Origin: Siphonodentalium dalli
Taxonomy: Eukaryota; Mollusca; Scaphopoda; Gadilida; Siphonodentaliidae
Reading direction: 5' to 3'
Length of the DNA stretch: 64,000 bases
Assembly: GCA_032622095.1 (NCBI GenBank)
Contig: CP136062.1
Coordinates: 165,252,590-165,316,589 of the forward strand
Shown here: positions 44,213-56,794 of the stretch, one piece after another
Layout: each line of letters begins with the position of its first letter
Position numbering within the stretch: the stretch's first letter is position 1
Notes under the pieces: model-generated
The model's input: the letters and a program-made list of their open reading frames with translations, nothing else
The model's database searches: none
What the model was told of the DNA's origin: nothing
Translations under genes and position numbers: made by a program

Positions 44213-45231
44213 GTTGATAGGTGAATGTATGTGAGTGCAGTAAAATATAAAATATTAGTTTTCAAACTAATTTATTATTTAAATATTTAGATCTGTCTTT
44301 TAAATTTTATAATTATGCCAATACCACAATTATTATAAAATACACAATAGTTGCCAAGGATAGTATTCAAATAGATTTGTACCGGACATTTAGATGTTTT
44401 GTGTCGGTCGATGACCGTGTCCGACCTGTTGATTGCAGGCTTGATAATTTTAGTTTAATGTGTAGTGCTTGATGCTAATACTTTTACTGAACAAGCAGCT
44501 GAGATTTCTCATGCTCGATCAGGTGATATCGTACTCCACTGCCAGTGTAATTGTCTGATGTATCTCACAATCTACCAGGTGGAGAATTGAGTAGCACAGG
44601 TGTACTTCACATGTACTTATATAATATCAGTGCTGATTGCCTCAAAGGTATTCCCTAATCGACCAGGGATGCACAGGTGTTTTCTCAAATCATGACTGCT
44701 CTTTCAACACGTTGGGATGCAGATCAGGGTATACAACCTAACACCATCTCGGCCTGACTTATAATGAGGTAGACAATGGTGTTATCAGTTATGTGAGGGG
44801 ATTTATATGAGAAACTCACATCTGAGAAAATCAGATGTTCCACATTTAAGAGGTATTGCGATTTGTGGCACTTCTCTAGAATGAATGAGGGATGGTTGTT
44901 TATCAGAGCTGTTAAGTTTCACGGGTTGTCCGTGAAGACTCCCGGATTGCCATAACGATAACATCTAAAATATGGATAACCACCCATTCTCCCGCATGTG
45001 ACAACGAGGCTAATTAGTAGGGCCACGCATGTCAACAGATAAAATGAGTTCCTGCATCAGCCTCTGATAATTTTTCACAGTTTGGGCACCCTTAAATGTA
45101 ATAATTAATTGTTCGGGGAACGTTCAAGGGTTTGTCAAAACAAATATGCAATCATGCATCTACTTAATGGCCTCCAGCCTGACACATAATCACACAGCTG
45201 TTAAATAACCACTGTCACAATGCATGCAAAT
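44213..45231. other. Unique intronic sequence
   Basis: Nothing recognised. Confidence 0.4.
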
Positions 45232-45540
45232 GGAATGTGTCCATTTCGTTTGCAGCTAAAACTGTAAGACAGGTCCATTTTGTACGTTCGCATGTCCGGT
45301 TGTTACCTGTGTAACTCTGGTTCTTTTTTACTTATTTTTAAACAAAGTTTCTGCTTCTTAAAACTTGTTAATAAATGGTGGAATGTGTCCATTTCATTTG
45401 GGGGTTAAACCAAAAGATGAGTCCATTTTGTAGTTTATTCCGATTTTGTACTTTCAGTTTCGCGCATAACCAGCTGTATCCAGTATTTTACTTAGTTTAA
45501 ATGAAGTGTCTGCTTCTTTCTTTTTAATAAATGGTGGTGG
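45232..45540 (+). repeat. Two-copy tandem duplication, about 148 bp
   Basis: GGAATGTGTCCATTTCGTTT at 45232 recurs as GGAATGTGTCCATTTCATTT at 45380. Both units also share GTCCATTTTGTA, GTCTGCTTCTT-type and AATAAATGGTGG blocks. Confidence 0.75.
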
Positions 45541-45842
45541 TCTCTCAACACAGGTGAAACTTGTGTTTTGAACCAAAAATTAGGTGGTCGCGGTCACGTT
45601 TAACATGTGATCGCCCATTGAAGGTGATATATAGAATAAACCAGTCAGTGAACAGGAAATGCTGTCGCATATTGCCCACCGCAAACATCTCCTGGATAGC
45701 CATTTTCAAGACTTAACAAGTCTGTTGGGTACTATAGACTGAATGCGTGGAGTTAAAAACCAAGAGTGGGAGACAAGGGGCTCAAATGTGACAGCTGCAT
45801 CACTTGTAGGATGAGCTTAGGGAGCCTTTTTATACTTCATTT
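45541..45842. other. Unique intronic sequence
   Basis: Nothing recognised. Confidence 0.4.
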
Positions 45843-46520
45843 ACCTTGTGCCAATGCATTCTCTTATATATGCGAGTCGACCATAGGTCGCCTCGAATAT
45901 ATAAGAGAATGCATTGGCCTAACAATTTTTTATCATTTTTTTTAAATAAATGTTTCTTACAATTTTTAGGACATAAAATAAAAAACATCCATTACCCTGC
46001 AGGGAGCCCCACACATATAGAGAAGCATATAGAAGAGTGTTGTCTGCTCATGTTTGTCTGGGGCTCTGTATGGGTGAAATTATAAAATTGTTAAAGAATA
46101 CAAAAACAAATTATAGGTCGCCTCGCATATATAAGAGAATGCATTGGCCTAACAATTTTTCGTCATTTGTTATTATTTTGTACAATTTTTTACAATTTTA
46201 ATAATTTTTTCTTATATTCTTTAACAGACTTATTTTGGAGGTTTAGTTTCAGGGAATCTTACGTTTTTCATGGGCATCAAAATTATTACTATGAATACTT
46301 GGTGATAGTTTTGAGTTATAACATGCCCCTAAGGTGTTATCCAGTTTGTTTTTAAATTTGCTATAGCATGCTTAAGCATACTCGAAAAAAATTCAACCCA
46401 AAAATAAAAATTCTAAAAAAAACAAAAAAACAAAAAAAAAACAAAAAAACAATTTAGTGCCGATTTTACACACTGTAAATTAGGGCTGATGAGATCGATC
46501 CCTGGCACTGAAAGGGTTAA
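45843..46520 (+). mobile_element. Family E long version, left tip lost, with internal insertion or duplication
   Basis: The hairpin core at 45849 is followed by 180 bp of foreign sequence, then a second partial core (AGGTCGCCTCGCATATATAA, 46116) and the long E tail (TTTCAGGGAATCTTACG) to CTGGCACTGAAAGGGTTAA. An A-rich run occupies 46405-46452. Confidence 0.75.
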
Positions 46521-47226
46521 AACAGTTAAATTCTTCTGGTGTCCGTGTGCAAAATCTATTTGCTGATCTACATCCATGCTGATTTTGATGCATGCATGCA
46601 TATAAAGAAATCCACCATTGGCCTGACAAAACTGTGTATTCACATGCCTATACAATGGGAGCAATCCCCAGACAATCTGCATTCAATTATGGACATGGAA
46701 AAATCCATGTTGTGGTCAATTATGCCACAGTATTCATGGGCAAGTAGCCCAGAAAATGCAGTCAATAGCTGATTAAGGAAATTGTTTGTGTAACACAATT
46801 ATATTTTCCCCCTTGATATTTCCATAATGATGGAATACTAGACAGTACCTTTGCCGAAGCTTCAGGTTCGAGAGGCTTAATGTCGTTACCTCTTGCCAAA
46901 ATTGATTTTCTGATTTTTTTTCACCATTGAAGAATGAGGTCTGAGTGGGTCTGTCGATAGATCGCTGAGGCTTACCAATAGTGAGGGCCCCATGTCCAGT
47001 CGACCACATGGGGTGACAACAATGCATGCCGGAGATTAAACACGTGTGCTGTTTGCTTGAATGGTTGCTGGCAAACCTATTGTTCTCTATCCACTTGAGG
47101 CATGCCTAATGAAGTTAGAAGCAAACAATATTTTTTTATGCTGGTTCAATACAAACTATAGACCGTTCACACAGCCCTGGTTGTATTGCTTGTGGATGCA
47201 CAAGTGTTTGAAACCTAAACTAACGA
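46521..47226. other. Unique intronic sequence
   Basis: Nothing recognised. Confidence 0.4.
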
Positions 47227-47326
47227 TTAACACTTGGTTTATCTGTGTATATTATGCATTACACATGGTGAAAGCATTCATCGAAATCCGGTGAGAATAA
47301 GACAATTGCGATTGTCATTTTAATCT

Positions 47327-47598
47327 TTAACCCTTCCATGACTGGAGCTTCCTGAAATCTTGCGAAACCCTGTGCCAATGCATTCTCTTATATATGCAAG
47401 TCTCCCATATGTCCCAGATCTTCGCATATATAAGTGAGTTTCCATTGGCTTGGCTTAACGCTATAATATTTACATTTACCTTGACCTTATAAGCCAGTGC
47501 ATTCTCTTATATATGCGAGGCTCCCTGTGGGAGACTCACATATATATATATATAAGAAAATGCACTGGCACATGATCTTTAATGCTGTACCAGCACAG
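47327..47598. mobile_element. Family C MITE, first of a duplicated pair
   Basis: TTAACCCTTCCATGACTGGA, two cores, truncated at TGCTGTACCAGCACAG where the second duplication unit starts. Confidence 0.82.
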
Positions 47599-47697
47599 TT
47601 AACACTTGGTTTATCTGTGTATATTATACAGTACACATGGTGAAAGCATTCATCGAATCCGGTGAGAATAAGACAATTGCGACTGTCATTTTAATCT

Positions 47698-47930
47698 TTA
47701 ACCTTCCATGACTGGAGCTTCCTGAAATTTTGTGAAAAACCTTGTGCCAATGCATTCCCTTATATAATCAAGTCTCCCATATGGTTCTCACATATATAAG
47801 ATAATGCATTGGCCTAACAATATTTACCTTGACCTGGTAAGCCAGTGCATTGTCTTATATATGTGAGGCTCCCTATGGAAGACTCGCCTATATAAAAGAA
47901 TGCATTGGCACAGGATCTTTAATGGGTTAA
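47698..47930. mobile_element. Family C MITE, second of a duplicated pair
   Basis: TTAACCTTCCATGACTGGAG, two cores, ends GGATCTTTAATGGGTTAA after an internal deletion of the GCACCAGCACAGCTCC block. Confidence 0.82.
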
Positions 47931-48368
47931 TACATAATGTACACCAAATAACCTAAACTTGTATACTTCTATCTTCATGCATAAAATTAGAGTCAGAAGG
48001 AACCTGGGGTCATGGAAGCTTATCCCAAAGCTCCTATAAACACAGCAGTAACATCTACTCAAATTAAAGTAATCTGTTTTAATTGAGGGGAGCAACAGAT
48101 ATAGACGACCTCTTAATATTGAGCTGGGCCATTCTCTGACAAGCCTCGAGGAATAAGTATGGATTTCTTCAGGTTATTCAATTCAACAAACTCGGTTTAG
48201 AGGGGATGATTTATTCTGCATCGATGACCCAATGCGACCTAATAATCAAACCTGACACAAGATAACTCTGAGAACAGGATAATGTTTTGATTGAGGGAGC
48301 TTAACTGGTTTGTGACTCAATTTCCTCACCGTTTTTTAGCAACCAATTACAAGATTCTAAATGATTGG
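47931..48368. other. Unique intronic sequence
   Basis: Nothing recognised. Confidence 0.4.
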
Positions 48369-48376
48369 GACGTATT

Positions 48377-48846
48377 AAAGCCTGAGTTTAGTGTGCCTGT
48401 CATTTGCAGAATGAGGTCCCCAGAGGGTGAATTTAGTGACGCTATCCAACATAACAGGCTAGTATCACTAAGTTCACCCTCTGGGGACCTCATTCTGCTT
48501 AGGCCTCATCTTCTCTGGAAAGTTTCTTTATTATCAAATTTCAATAGAAACTTCTTCACATAGATTCTATTTCTTTTTCAGTTTAATTTCTCTATATCCT
48601 GCTATATCCCCAAATTGGCAGACGACACATTGCATAATCAAGGTTCCCAATGGGTGTACATCACAATATTCACCATTTAGGAACGTCGATCTGAGTCTAT
48701 GTCTCCCATAGCAGATGAGGCCATGCAGAATGAGGTCCCCAGACGGTGAATTTGGTGATGCTAGCCCATTATGCAGGATAGTGTTACTAAATTCACCCTC
48801 TGGGGACCTCATTCTGCAAATGACAAGCACACTAAACTCAGGCTAG
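48377..48846. mobile_element. Family A2 MITE, near-complete
   Basis: AAAGCCTGAGTTTAGTGTGC to GCACACTAAACTCAGGCTA with both hairpins. GACGTATT (48369-48376) and GATGTATT (48847-48854) form an 8-bp duplication with one mismatch. The middle is in the opposite orientation to the 28098 copy. Confidence 0.88.
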
Positions 48847-48854
48847 GATGTATT

Positions 48855-50683
48855 GAAGATTGAATAGATTTGCTGTGACATCGATAATAGTACCATTAAT
48901 ATTGCAATTGGAGCGCATTTCCACCCCTCTTCTGCTTATAGATAAATTTTTGAATTTTCCCCATCCTATCATTTGCCTTTGAAATTTTTGACTGTATTCC
49001 CAAGTTTTCCAACTTAAAAGAAATGGATCATCAAAACAGTAAGTTTGGTCAATTAAATTCTAACTAATTTCTCCAATGTCAGGAATTCAGACAAAAAGGA
49101 GATTTTAATATATTTTCAGTAGATTTACATTCAATTTTTATCAAATGGGTACTTTTTTCTGACAAACTTCAAAGTACCTTCATGTTGGGGATTTAGAACT
49201 GTTGAAGGTATAGTTTAGTTAGATCCTCGCATTACAACTACATATTCTAATCAGCGGATTTTGGTTTGTGAGACACCTCCTGTTATATGTGACGTCCCTG
49301 TACAATACTGTATATCTGTTCTAATAATCTCTGTATAATTTGCCACCAGCTCATTACATTTTGGCTGGTTTTCAATGATATTTCTTCTACAAATGTTCCA
49401 CAGTAAGATGTATCTCTTGTGATGATTTAAATAACAAACGGAAGTCTGCTTGGGTGGATGCAGAAGTGGCTTATGCCAAGATGCAAAAAATTTGTATTCA
49501 TCAATTACTACACTAAACACTGGGGCCTGGCTGATTTCAACAGGAAGTCGATGCAGAAGAAAACTGTTACAGTCATCAATGATTCAGAACTGAGAGTTAG
49601 GAAGACTATTAGTGATAGGAAAGCAAGCATTATTAACATCTTACAATTCAATGTTTCAACATTCAATGACCCTCTATTCTCTGTATTGAACCTCGTTTCA
49701 GTATTGCACAACCATAAAATGCTTTTATCGCAATTATATATAGGAGTTTGAAAATAAAATGTAAATAGCACCAAATACCTTGGGGTGGGGGGATCCGCCC
49801 CTTATGTCCTCCACCACGAGTGGGTGCACAGCCTTGTGGCATGAAGGCCCCTTCATTGCTGCATCAACACGAGCAGAACTGTTATATTATGAGTTTATAC
49901 ACATAAGGCAATAATTCCGCTGATTTGTTTATAACATTGTTTTCTGACTATATTATATGGATATAACATTCACGAAAATAACTAATTTTCGCACAATTAT
50001 TTGTTATTTCATTCTGAATACCTCTGTGGAGTGTTCCACATCACTTTAAGTGATGATTGAATTGCACAATTTTGACATGATGGCATGTATGCTTTAATGT
50101 GTTACTGGAAAGACCATATTAAAGACTGACTAAAACTAGTAAAAGACTGCCATGTTACAGAAGTTGTGCCCCTTGTTCTCGGTTGTTTCCAGTGCCACTT
50201 GTTTGGGCAGCAACAAGTGCCCCTTCTCATATCACCTGTTGCTACTTGTGTTGTGCGGCCTTGTCACGTGTCATACTATAGCCTTACACCGTAGAAAAGG
50301 TCAGCTGAGCATGTTTTCAATTGGCTCAATCAAACTGGATACCGGCCCAGATTCCTTATAAAGAACAGTCAAATATTTGAGCAACATTTGTCGGGTGTTT
50401 ATTGAAATTTACTCGGTAAACAAACGAGGAAGAAGATCTTGGCGAGGAGTCCCGAGTATTGATCGTGAGCAGTAAATCTTCCGCTGAGAGGTTGTAATTG
50501 TCTCCCTTCTGGGCTGAGTCCCGGAACTTCTTATTTCGTATATTGACCAGTTACTCTAAAATTACATTTAAGACGTATTGACATCTTCGCTACTGTCCGT
50601 CATTTACAGTTGATTAGTTATAACTGATTGAGCTGTTTAGAAAGTCATTTCCCTTTTTGGGTCAAGGTCAGATTGTGTGATTT
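48855..50683. other. Longest unique intronic stretch
   Basis: No repeat family recognised. Open frames of 88-97 codons at 49251-49774 on both strands overlap each other and show no recognisable motif, splice context or conserved pattern, so I do not call a gene. Confidence 0.45.
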
Positions 50684-50960
50684 AACCATTTCTATACTGA
50701 ACAGATTCTCCAATCAGTTATAAAAAGTATATTGGAATAATCTATTCATATGGAGGGGTTTTCTGATAAGCAGATAACAGATAATACAAGTGCAGAACGA
50801 TTCCTATTTATTGAGGGAATTGTTCAGAAAATAAGTTCAACCAACAACCTATGGTCGTTGTTAAACTTATCATCTGAAAATTCCCTCCAATAAATATTTA
50901 TCAATGAATAATTAGTATATTTATAGTTATTTATTGAACTTATAATCTGAAAATTTCATC
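50684..50960. repeat. Interspersed repeat (family I)
   Basis: CTATACTGAACAGATTCTCC to AAAAAGTATATTGGAATAAT, and a hairpin-like AAGTTCAACCAACAACCTAT / TGGTCGTTGTTAAACTT pair. Diverged copy of 31346-31590. Confidence 0.55.
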
Positions 50961-51076
50961 AATGAGTATTTTGTATAATGTTTTCAGTCAGTTGTATTGG
51001 CATTAATACTGAAAGCAAAATTATGGAATAAAAACAACATTTTAAAGAACTTTCCAGGACTAAGCTGATATTGAGC

Positions 51077-51293
51077 TACAGTAATGCCCTAATTAATCGA
51101 CCCCTTAACCACAGCAGAATTATGGGTAACTTTTCAGGATTCATTCGAAAATATGGCTTGTTGCCATTCATCGGAAAGCTCTCCCCGAGAGCTTTCCGAT
51201 GAATGCCAACAAACCATATTTCCGACTAAATCCTGAAAAGTTACCCATAATTCTGCTGTGGTTAAGGGTTCGATTATTTAAAGCATTACTGTA
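51077..51293. mobile_element. Family B palindromic MITE, near-complete
   Basis: TACAGTAATGCCCTAATTAA and ATTTAAAGCATTACTGTA ends, full arms around CTCTCCCCGAGAG. Confidence 0.9.
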
Positions 51294-51825
51294 CTAGAAC
51301 GGGTATACTATTCTCTTGTTAATTCAATAATGCTGTTATAGGTGATAAATGATGCATTTCTTGGCATTCTACGAAGATCGATGAATGGCCACTCTCCCTT
51401 AACTCTCCGCTCTGGCACCCCTGCTTGCTTGGATCTTGGCTCCCATACCCACCCCCCCCCCCCCCCCCCCTCCGCCCACTTATAAAAGCCAATTAACTAC
51501 TGTAAATGGATCAATTATTTATGTGATCTCACTGGTCTGTAATGTACAGTTATTCTAGAGAAGTACTTATTCTTCTCCGATTACAAAAATCTCTCCCAAT
51601 TAAAGTATTACATACCACGGTAGCTTCAGTATATATGTGAAAGTTTCCAAATCATACAGGAATAATGGAGTGCTGTTACTGGATAGCTCCCCTATGGTTA
51701 CGTTCCATTGAAATGGTGTTATTTTATATATCATAATCCATTTGCTTTCAATCTGCCAGAAGATTTTACAGATTGTTAAAACATAGAGCCTATAAAATAT
51801 TGCTCCTGGGATTGTATTAGAGACG
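51294..51825. other. Unique intronic sequence with a C homopolymer
   Basis: A 19-base C run lies at 51452-51470. Otherwise nothing recognised. Confidence 0.45.
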
Positions 51826-51833
51826 AGGCTGCA

Positions 51834-52260
51834 AATAGTGTGTCTGTCTGATGTCTCCAGAGGGTGAATTTAGTGACGCTATCCAGCGCGGCAGGCTAGC
51901 ATCACCAAATTTACCCTCTGGGAACCTCATTCTGCTTAGGTCTCAACTACTATGGGAGACCTATGATCAGATTGAACTTCCCAAGTTGAAATTGGTGATG
52001 TTCACCCATTAGTCACCTCGATTATGCATTTTATCTTCTGCAAATTAGGGGATATAGCAACTGAACAGAAGGGGAAAACGTAACTAAAAACAAAGTTAAT
52101 TTAAGAATGTAGATACTTCTCAGAAGATGAGGCCTAAGCTGAATGAGGTCCCCAGAGGGTGAATTTTGGTGATGGTAGCCCACTCTGCGGGATATCATAA
52201 CTAAATTCGCCCTCTGGGGACCTCATTCTGCAAATTACTGACACACTATTTGTATGCATG
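51834..52260. mobile_element. Family A MITE with exact 8-bp target duplication
   Basis: ATTAGAGA at 51826-51833 and 52261-52268. The left tip has lost the CATTTGCAGAATGAGG part (GTGTCTGTCTGATGTCTCCA). The right hairpin is present. Confidence 0.88.
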
Positions 52261-52313
52261 ATTAGAGATTACCTAGGATTTATATCATATCAATTCGGTG
52301 GGATTTTGCATCA

Positions 52314-52404
52314 CCTTTTTATGTTTACCCATACCATAGTATGGTAAACATAGTGTCGTTGCCCGGATTGACCACTCGTCGTTAGTCCGTCCGTCCGTCC
52401 GTCC

Positions 52405-52458
<54 letters not shown>

Positions 52459-54956
52459 AGACACTTTACGCATGGTGCGATAACTCGAACATTTTATATC
52501 TGATCGGAACCAAATTTTGTATATGAATTTGTCAGCACCAAATACAGATCGAGTTCGAATATGGGTTCGATCCGAGTTTTTTTCACGGAGTTATGGCCCT
52601 TTTTCGACTTAGAATTCATGCATGCTACCATAACTCAAAAAAATTTTATCTGATCAGAATCAAATTTGGTATGCAAGTTTCTCGGACCAAAATACAGATC
52701 GAGTTCGAATATGGGTTTGATCCGATATTTTTCAATGGAGTTATGGCCCTTTTTCGACTTAGAATTCATGCATGCTGCCATAACTCAAATTTTTTTTTAT
52801 CTGATCAGAACCAAATTTGGTACGCGAGTTTCTCAACTCAAAATACAGATCAAGTTTGAATATGGGTTATATCCAACATTTTATACCAGAGTTATGGCCC
52901 TTTTTCAACTAAGAATTGAACAGATAACCATAGCAGTCTACAATTAATTACCAGTGGTATCAGTTTAGCTCTGAGAGCAGTAAATCTGTATTATGGGAAT
53001 TAGAGTTATTTTTTACTCCCATGTTTATGATGACACACTCCTCACCTGTATAGTTTTTGGTATCGATCGGTTGATCGGTTTAGAAATTATTAACACTTTG
53101 CATCCGCACATAGGCATGAGCTATCCGATGCTGTAACCAAATTAATTTTTGTCCGATTGTTTTCATATTTGATATGTAGGTTTATAATGACACACCCCTC
53201 ACCTGTATAGTTTTTGGTATCGATCGGTTGATCGGTTTAGAAAATAATTAACCCTGCACACAAATGCTATCTGATCCATCTAAGTCAAACTGTTTTCTTC
53301 TGATATGCCTCATATTTCTTACCAAGGTTTTTCTTAGCACGTTCTTTATCTGTATGGTTTTTGGTATCGTTTAATTAACCCTTTTCAAACTTATGTTTAC
53401 TTAGAACTCAAAACATTTTTCATCTGATCTACACCAAATTTGGTACATGTGGTCCTCACCCCGAAATACAGATCAAGTTCAAATTTGGGTTTGATCCGAT
53501 ATATTTTAACAGAGTTATGGCCCTTTATAATTCAAGTAATTTACTACCTATTGTATATGCCCTGTGAGAATTTAAGACAAACAACTTTACACAGTAATCT
53601 GCTTTATTGGGATCAGAAAATGACACTCCCAGAGCTGTCAAATTTAAGTGATTGATGATACTTTACTCCAGTTTGTGTGCAATAGTAATTTAACCCAACC
53701 TGTTGAGACATGTTCATGGCATTAATACAAATAGTCCATTGTCCATGTGAAGGATTTTCTGGAGCATGGCTGTTTAGAGAATTGTTGTTTACAGAGACAC
53801 TGTTGTCTTATCTTGAGAAAACAATTTATCCACACATTAGTTCCATCATATGATGTCATTGAAAATGATTAACACTCTCCACACATCATATGTTCATTCT
53901 CCTATTCTATGTCCAGGTTGATCGTGATCCACTTTTCACTTGCATGTATTTCAGGATTAAAATTAACCTATTCCATAGACACATCATATCTGATACGCAG
54001 ATTTTAAATTATCTCTTTCGCCTTAGGCCAGGTTCACTAAGAATTTCTATTAATTATAAGCCACCAATTGAATATTCATCATTTGAGGATATATCTTATT
54101 TTGAAATTCCCTCTATTGCATTTGGGCTGCAGGATAATAATATTGGTATTCTTGAAGCTGACTTTTTGGTCAAATATTTTTCACCCAATCACTTTTATAA
54201 TCTCATTCAGGTTGATTGTGATACATTCTTCATGTGTATAGATTTTGGTATTGATTGAATGGTTTTGAGAATATTAACCCAATATTTAATAATATTTCTG
54301 CTGTTACAGACATTGTATCTTTCCAATGATCAGCTTAGAATAAAATTAAAGGTACATGTATACTGTACGCGATCCAATGTTATGACTCTAATATTTTCAA
54401 TTTGACCCTTCTCATATCTCTCCTTTAGTTATCTGATAATTCTGTATTAAAATATTTTATATCCAACCATTATCAATCATATTTAATATCAAGGTCTATA
54501 CACCCCTCACTTATATAGATGTTCAGGTGTTTGTTGGTCTCTAATCTCAATCATCCCATAACTTTTACTATGCAGCTAACACAACAACATAATCTGTTAT
54601 GACTCAGGTTCCATTGTAAGAATTAAATAAATAGAGTTATTATGATGTTAATATTGTAACAATTATATCTTTAACAGCTATGGTGCATCTGTCTGACTGT
54701 GTTTGGGTATAATTATCTTTATCAATCTATCACACATACATGTATCTCTGTTGGAGTGACCGAATAGGTTGAAATCGAATGTCATATCCATCTTCCTATT
54801 GTGTTTAAATGAGCAAGTTGCTCAATATATCTGATTCCACTATGAAACTAATAAATAATAGTACGCTGTGAATTGTTGAAATTCTTGCACTCATAAAAAG
54901 ATCGCTATCGCCAAGGTATGGGTTAAACATCTGCCGATCGTGATCGGCCTCTCGTT
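52314..54956 (+). mobile_element. Family G Helentron/pearl-like element, type 3, longest copy (2.6 kb)
   Basis: The head CTTTTTATGTTTACCCATAC palindrome is followed by a long CCGT/CTGT microsatellite (52386-52458), 150-bp core units starting at 52481, 52631 and 52781, and a long tail. The tail includes degraded tandem units around CACCTGTATAGTTTTTGGTA (53053, 53203, then weaker). The terminus is AAGGTATGGGTTAAACATCT, GCCGATCGTGATCGGC hairpin and CTCTCGTT. The 122-codon open frame at 53890-54258 lies in this decayed tail and repeats the AGGTTGAT-GTGAT word, so it is not a gene. Confidence 0.7.
52386..52458 (+). repeat. Tetranucleotide microsatellite (CCGT)n(CTGT)n
   Basis: Five CCGT units pass into about twelve CTGT units, at the microsatellite position shared by the Helentron-like elements. 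Confidence 0.9.
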
Positions 54957-55092
54957 CAGAGCTACTATTAAAAGGACATGCAAATCCATGACAGGTTTCA
55001 ATTGATAACATTGCAAAATGCATTAGATTCCTCACAGAAATCACATTCAAATTTGCTTTCAAATTATAGGACTCTATCCCTGTCCTAGCTTA

Positions 55093-55478
55093 TTAACCCT
55101 TTACCCAACAAACCGGCCAAAACCGGCCAAATAAAGCTTCAACAGCCTAAAATATCTTCGGTCTGTCTCAATAGAACCATACAACTATGGATATCATTCG
55201 AACCGGCTCCTTGACCACATTGTGATAGTTACAGTTATGCCCTGTGCCAATGCATTCTCTTATATATGCGAGTCGACCATAGGTCGCCTCGCATATATAA
55301 GAGAATGCATTGGCCTAAAAAAAATCTTTTTTTACCATTTTTTCTTACATTTAACAATTTTATAATTTTTAATGTGTTAAGCCAATGAATTCTCTTATAT
55401 ATGCGAGGCGACCTATGGTCGACTCGCATATATAAGAGAATGCATTGGCACAGGGCCATTCTGTTGGGTAAAGGGTTA
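55093..55478 (+). mobile_element. Family D piggyBac-like MITE, abutting family C
   Basis: TTAACCCTTTACCCAACAAA to TTCTGTTGGGTAAAGGGTTA. The right TTAA is changed to TTAT where family C begins. Confidence 0.88.
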
Positions 55479-55752
55479 TCCCTTCCATGTCTGGAGCTTC
55501 GTGAAATTTTGCAAAAACCCTGTGCCAATGCATTCTCATATATATATATGCGAGTCTCCCATTGGGGAGCCTTGCATATATATGAGAATACATTGGCTAA
55601 CAATATTGACCTTGACCTTGTAAGCCACTTAAAGCCAGTGCATTCTCTTATATATGTGAGGCTCCCTATGGGAGACTCGTATATATAAGAGAATGCACTG
55701 GCACATGAACTTTGATGCTGCACCAGTGCAGCTGCCACCATGAAAGAGTTAA
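55476..55752. mobile_element. Family C piggyBac-like MITE
   Basis: TTATCCCTTCCATGTCTGGA to CACCATGAAAGAGTTAA, two cores, CCACTTAAAGCCAGTGC between them. It forms a head-to-tail compound with the D copy. Confidence 0.85.
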
Positions 55753-55934
55753 TCGATTCTCTCACTCATTTATAAAAAGTTTACATTGGATGATCTATTA
55801 TTCATCTGGATGTACATTTGATAATTTGAATGCACCAAGGGCTACGAGGGGTAATGTCGCAGGAGCTGCACTTGACCTTCACCCCAGAATTGGCAGTCAC
55901 ATTATATTCAGCTAATTCACGGATCTCTTTCTGT

Positions 55935-56794
55935 GGTTTTTATGTCTACCCATACCATAGTATGGTAAACATAATGTCGACGTCCGGATTGACCACTCGT
56001 CGTGCGTCCGTCTGTCTGTCTGTCTGTCAGTCCGTAGACACTTTTACTCATGGTGCGATAACTCAAATATTTTGTATCTGATCGGAACCAAATTTTGTAT
56101 ATGAATTTCTCAGCACAAAAGACAGATCGAGTTCGAATATGGACTACTTAGCTATTGATAAGGCTATAATATTTTCTGATGTCTCTTATGCCAATGTGTA
56201 GATAAGCTGATAAAGAAAGCTATGGTATCTAATTTAAAATAAAGATTCAACAATACACATGACATGATATTAACAGTAGACTTGAACATCTTTGCTGCCT
56301 TGCACAGCTGAAGATATCACTCTACAGATGGTCTGATGTCATTATAAATGTTATTGATTTAATACAGATGCCAGCTTTCAACATAAACAATTCCTTTGAT
56401 TTGTTGACAGCTCTGCTATATAATTGATATTAATGGGTCAGCAGTGAGGTGGTTTATATTGATCTATATTGTTGGTAGAATTTGATACATTATCATTGTA
56501 AACTTAAATTGGACTCTCTTAACCCAAGTATTCCATGTCCAGGTCACCTTTCACATTTAACCCAAGGCTGTGGTGGTGCAGGATTACAGATCCTGTACCA
56601 GTGCATTCTCTTATATAAATGCGAGTGAGTCATAAATTCCAATAATTTGTGCTATGTACATTTGTCTATAATAGTACGTGTAACAGTATACTCTATAATT
56701 CAACGCCAAAACTCTCATTTATGATTCCAATCATAATAATTTACTATCGCCAAGGGATGGGTTAACATCTGACGATCGTGATCGGCCTCTCGTT
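55935..56794 (+). mobile_element. Family G Helentron/pearl-like element, type 3, hosting a family C fragment
   Basis: The head TTTTTATGTCTACCCATACC with TATGGTAAACATAATGTCGA is followed by a CCGTCTGTCTG run and a single core unit cut off at GAGTTCGAATATGGA. The tail matches the 33615-33811 tail (ATTCCAATAATTTGTG, ACAGTATACTCTATAATTCA) and ends GACGATCGTGATCGGCCTCT-CGTT. A family C piece lies at 56557-56632. Confidence 0.7.
56557..56632. mobile_element. Family C fragment nested in a Helentron-like tail
   Basis: TTAACCCAAGGCTGTGGTGG to ATTCTCTTATATAAATGCGAG. It stops inside the first core. Confidence 0.7.

Larger units (their letters stand above)
47227..47930 (+). repeat. 372-bp segmental tandem duplication including family C
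   Basis: TTAACACTTGGTTTATCTGT begins both units (47227 and 47599). Unique flank (GCATTCATCGAA to GTCATTTTAATCTTTAA) and the following family C copy are both repeated, so the unit is host sequence plus element. Confidence 0.8.

Noticed and set aside
49251-49774. Overlapping open frames of 88-97 codons on both strands
   Set aside because: They overlap in opposite directions, have no recognisable domain, and do not resemble the missing MTSS1 exon.
53890-54258. 122-codon plus-strand open frame
   Set aside because: It falls in the decayed tandem tail of a Helentron-like element, shows internal sequence repetition from that tail and no protein motif.
55235-55765. 176-codon open frame on the minus strand, the longest in the window, with repeated CANAFSYICES and RIYKRMHW words
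   Set aside because: It lies wholly within adjacent family D and C elements. The repeated peptides are the CCAATGCATTCTC palindrome read in two frames.
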